From Collybiopsis luxurians FD-317 M1 (taxonomy: Eukaryota; Basidiomycota; Agaricomycetes; Agaricales; Omphalotaceae), in NCBI GenBank assembly GCA_000827265.1, contig KN834923.1, positions 21,981 through 33,674 on the forward strand: a stretch of DNA of 11,694 bases, written 5' to 3'. Below, piece by piece: positions 9,029 through 11,694 of the stretch. Position numbers and translations under genes: made by a program. A model generated the notes under the pieces. That model made no database searches, was not told where the DNA came from, and was given only the letters and a program-made list of their open reading frames with translations. Numbering within the stretch: position 1 is the stretch's first letter; each line of letters opens with the position of its first letter.

Positions 9029-9304
9029 CTGAGCTTATGTATGTACAGACATTCAGAATCAATTATCATGTCTATGAATCCCTTGCCATGAAATACCTCG
9101 AAACAGTTTTCAAGGACTACCTATTTTCATGCTGATACAAGAACGATGATTGAGTATAGGCTCCACGAAGGGATGAGCAAACAGCCTGAACGTTGTGTTG
9201 GCTGCTCAGTGACAAATCTAGATTCTCAGCGCCAGATGAGCAGCTCTAGATCTCGTGATTATGACTGGCGCATATGGGCGCTAAACTTCTCATCTTAACT
9301 TTTC
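9029..9304. other. intergenic stretch with a relic repeat word
   Basis: A plus-strand frame at 8944-9135 is open but overlaps exon 4 of the membrane protein in another frame and has no domain. The segment 9198-9250 contains TTGGCTGCTCAGTGAC, identical to 3551-3566, followed by two related CTCAGCG/GAGCAGCTCTAGA words, so it probably carries a fragment of the dispersed repeat seen at 3429-3585. Confidence 0.4.
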
Positions 9305-11060
9305 ATGCCAAAAACCGAGGAACAACTAGCTCGCCAATGGGAACAGCAACGCGAATGAAGAAAAGAGTACGTGCTATGTTCACTTTATCATGCCCAAGCT
9401 CATAGTAACAGCCCCGCTTACTTGGCTAAGCGTCGCGCGCAGAATCGTGCTGCTCAGGCAAGATACAAGTAAGTTTTTGTATTCGAAATTATTCTCATTA
9501 TACTGAGTTCATGTTAGATCCAAGAATCCAGATAAGGTTCATCAAAATGACCAAAATCAGAAGTAGGGGTCGTTCAGCACCTACATCTTTTCTGTCCGAT
9601 GATTGACAGTTCCTTTTAGGCTGAAGCGGAAGGAGAGGCCAGAAGAGCAACAGGATGTTGAAGAAAGAAGTCAGCTGCAAGGTAATGAATGCGTCGGTGC
9701 CCCATTCTCCCATGAATCGGGTCCTGTGGATGCCCACAAATGACAATCCATTCCTTGTCAGGATCTTTTTGGTACCTCACAGGATGAGCCAAGCATCTTC
9801 ATGAGTACTTTGCCCTCCAGTTCCGATTCTGGACAGCTGTCTCCTAGTTGGCCATATGAGAACAGCGAACTTCCAAATATCTTTCCTCCCATCTTGGACT
9901 CTGATGATACCGACGCCACTCTATCTCGGCATCCGGAAGGGTCAAATCCTTTACCTGTGGAGAATGGGCAGTCTCGTTGCGAAGAAGCAGCGGCTTCCCT
10001 GATCCTGTTGAACACGGTGGGCGTGCCAGTCGCATCAGACCTCCAGCGAATACCAATGCACGAAGTCAGTCCCGATTTGCACCCAGAGACGTTAGTCGGA
10101 CCAGCTTCTACTTCCGATCTGACTGGAAATGGAGAAGGAGAACTTGTTGATAGGGTTTCTTGTCTGCCGTCTATTTCATCTGCCCCGGGCAACAACCGAA
10201 ATTTGGCTTTGACCCGATCATCTCCCCAACCACACTCTTTGACTGTATCTGCCGATGGAAATACAATAGACTACCGCCAAATGCCACTAATTGGGCATTC
10301 CACTTTTACCTCAGGAGTCAATGTAACCTGTCCTTCTCAACCATCAATTTCCTGTCTACTGGACACTGGAGATACAGCCTCGGATCGACCGCAGTCACCA
10401 TTATCACGACCGTCCACTGTAACGCATTCTTCAGTTGTAACTCCTTCGCCAGGTGGGGACTTTGTGATGTCTGATGGAAATCCAACAGAATATGAGCAAA
10501 CGCCATCTACCTCCGACGTGACGTGTCCACCATCTGCCCCACTGGACCCTGGAGATGCAGCTTCGGACCGACAATTGTCACCACTATTGCCATCTCCCTC
10601 ACCTGAGTCACCACCTCCATCGCCTATTCCTAGATCACCCCCTCCATTGCCTAGACCCAAATCCCCAGCAACTGCCTCCACAAGTATCCCTCCTCCAAAA
10701 CTTCCACCAGTAGATCTCCTGTTGGATGTGGTTGGGAAGCAGGTACATGCACAAGCAGAGACAATTGTTTGGCCGTCTGGATGGGAAACAGTACTGCCAA
10801 CGTTAATTGAAAACGGCCAGAACATCTTAGAGGCTGTACGTGAATCGCTACCGTAGATCTCTCAAGTTCTCACTACTCATATAGGACGCCCAGCGCGTAA
10901 GATGGATGGCTGACCCGAGAAATGCAGTGCCTGATGAGTGTTCGACAGTAAAATATCTCGACTCTTCAGCTTACGAAGAACCTAAGAATCTATTGACGAC
11001 AGCGCAGACATCATTGACTGGATGGATATTATGGGTCTACTGTACTTCATATCGGAGTGA
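9305..11060 (+). pseudogene. broken gene: Yap/bZIP-like basic motif plus Ser/Pro-rich region
   Basis: Readable exons are 9305-9366, 9412-9468, 9518-9562, 9620-9681, 9762-10835 and 10885-11060. The introns are about 45-80 nt with donors GTACGT, GTAAGT, GTAGGG, GTAATG and GTACGT. The N-terminal part is strongly charged and reads KRRAQNRAAQARYK near codons 26-39, close to the basic region of Yap-type bZIP factors (NRAAQ-x-x-x-R), but no leucine heptads follow. The large exon (358 codons) is acidic and rich in Ser, Pro and Thr, with an internal duplication and a proline run. Three faults are seen: TGA at 9356-9358 in exon 1 (supported because its frame has the right phase to enter exon 2); a phase mismatch at the intron 9682-9761 (phase 1 into phase 0); and an apparent one-base loss near 10986, after which a good acidic/hydrophobic reading (DWMDIMGLLYF) runs to TGA at 11058. 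An intact gene could be a DNA-binding protein; I cannot name it. The Ser/Pro exon itself is undamaged, so it may still be expressed from ATG 9801. Confidence 0.5.
10254..10586 (+). repeat. internal duplication in the Ser/Pro-rich exon
   Basis: Two copies lie at 10254-10403 and 10473-10586 in the same frame. Both read DGN, then Y-x-Q-x-P, a variable Ser/Thr stretch, VTCP, a short Pro/Ser stretch, then D-x-GD-x-ASDR-x-x-SPL. The nucleotide match is strong at the ends (GATGGAAAT at both starts; GGAGAT-CAGC and TC-GA-CGAC near the ends) with indels in the middle. The second copy runs directly into a proline-rich tract with SPPPSP and SPPPLP. Confidence 0.7.
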
Positions 11061-11535
11061 AGAATTGATATTCATATAGGTTACTGTGGTTGGATGGTCA
11101 TTGTTGTACAATGATGACTTTCCTCCTCTCTCTCTCACCGACATATCATTACACCCTTCTGTTCCGAATGGCAGTAACCATTCGGTCAACACCTTACTGC
11201 CTCTTTCCCTTCAATATCTTTCTAATTTCCATTCGTTATTTTTTTGGTTTTGTCTATCCTGTCATCGATGTCCTGGTTCTAACCATTGTGTCTTCTCTGT
11301 CTATTTTCCTGTTTCGCGTTCTGTACAAATGAATGGTAATATATATTTTACTTACAAGGAATGTTTACTCCTACTGGTGGTCTCCCTTGACATTTGTTCT
11401 GCTCTCTCATTCCATTTGTTCTCCTCGTTATAATGGTTGCAAGATGTTGTGTTCTGCTGATGACTATTTCATAGTCAATCAGGTGATCATCGTGAGTTGG
11501 GAGCGCCCAACCAAAGGGGTAATTTAATGCCGGAG
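11061..11535. other. pyrimidine-rich 3' flank, no supported gene
   Basis: The first part is probably the 3' flank of the preceding gene. From about 11113 to 11300 the plus strand is rich in T and C (runs such as CCTCCTCTCTCTCTC), which leaves long open frames on the plus strand (11086-11433, 11090-11332, 11333-11527). These overlap one another in different frames and translate to Ser/Leu/Phe-rich sequence without domains, as expected from composition alone. Confidence 0.55.
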
Positions 11536-11665
11536 CGTAGTCAGTCAATTGTAACTGTTTTACTGTTTTACTGTTGAGACGAGCTGACGAGGTGGGAATT
11601 TTCTTACCTGAGTTACTATAAGTAGTGTAGTTAGTCAGTTGTAACTGTTTAACTGTTTATAACGG
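11536..11665. repeat. direct repeat with 90-bp spacing, possible mobile-element edge
   Basis: The segments 11536-11575 and 11626-11665 share the order GTAG-TAGTCA-TTGTAACTGTTT-ACTGTTT with few differences. A TATA-like word ACTATAAGTAG at 11615-11625 lies just before the second copy. This pattern could belong to the regulatory part of a long terminal repeat or a small element continuing past the window, but no terminal TG...CA pair or coding part is visible, so the identity is open. Confidence 0.5.
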
Positions 11666-11694
11666 GGACCACGAATGCAGCTGATGCTGAGTCC

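Noticed and set aside
9758..10825. Long minus-strand open frames (9758-10195 and 10337-10825)
   Set aside because: They are antisense to the Ser/Pro-rich plus-strand exon; their Gly- and Ser-rich composition is the expected mirror of Pro and Ser codons.
11086..11548. Open frames of 60-115 codons on both strands at the right end
   Set aside because: They overlap each other in several frames, lie in a pyrimidine-rich tract and show no domain or consistent splice links.

Overview
The window looks like nuclear DNA of an agaricomycete (mushroom-forming basidiomycete) fungus. The signs are genes broken by many short introns (about 43-62 nt) with GTRNGT-like donors and YAG acceptors, a single-exon F-box protein of the type expanded in these fungi, a WD40 propeller protein of a style common in them, and AT-rich gene-poor gaps with degenerate repeats. 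There are no bacterial operons, tRNA, rRNA, CRISPR array or complete transposon. All function calls are from reading the sequence; no database was searched.

Layout. 1-659 holds 32-bp tandem repeats and an inverted-repeat pair, with no convincing gene. 660-2249 (minus) is an intact F-box-like protein. 2250-4001 is a long gene-poor stretch with one degenerate repeat pair. 4002-4967 (minus) is an unrecognised gene that can be modelled in two exons. From 5440 to 11060 four genes follow each other on the plus strand: a small single-pass membrane protein (5440-5974), a WD40 protein with a C-terminal membrane segment (6120-7829, eight exons, every splice phase agrees), a multi-pass membrane protein whose spliced frame carries two in-frame TGA codons (8222-9028), and a gene with a Yap/bZIP-like basic motif and a long Ser/Pro-rich region that carries a TGA in exon 1 and two frame problems (9305-11060). 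The right end (11536-11665) has a 90-bp-spaced repeat that could be the edge of a mobile element.

How the genes relate. Three neighbouring plus-strand genes encode membrane proteins, one of them with a beta-propeller facing away from the membrane anchor. Nothing in the sequence proves that they work together. The last two genes look like decaying copies, unless TGA is read through. Two in-frame TGA codons in a well-spliced membrane-protein gene, one followed by CTA (a known readthrough context), is the observation most worth checking.
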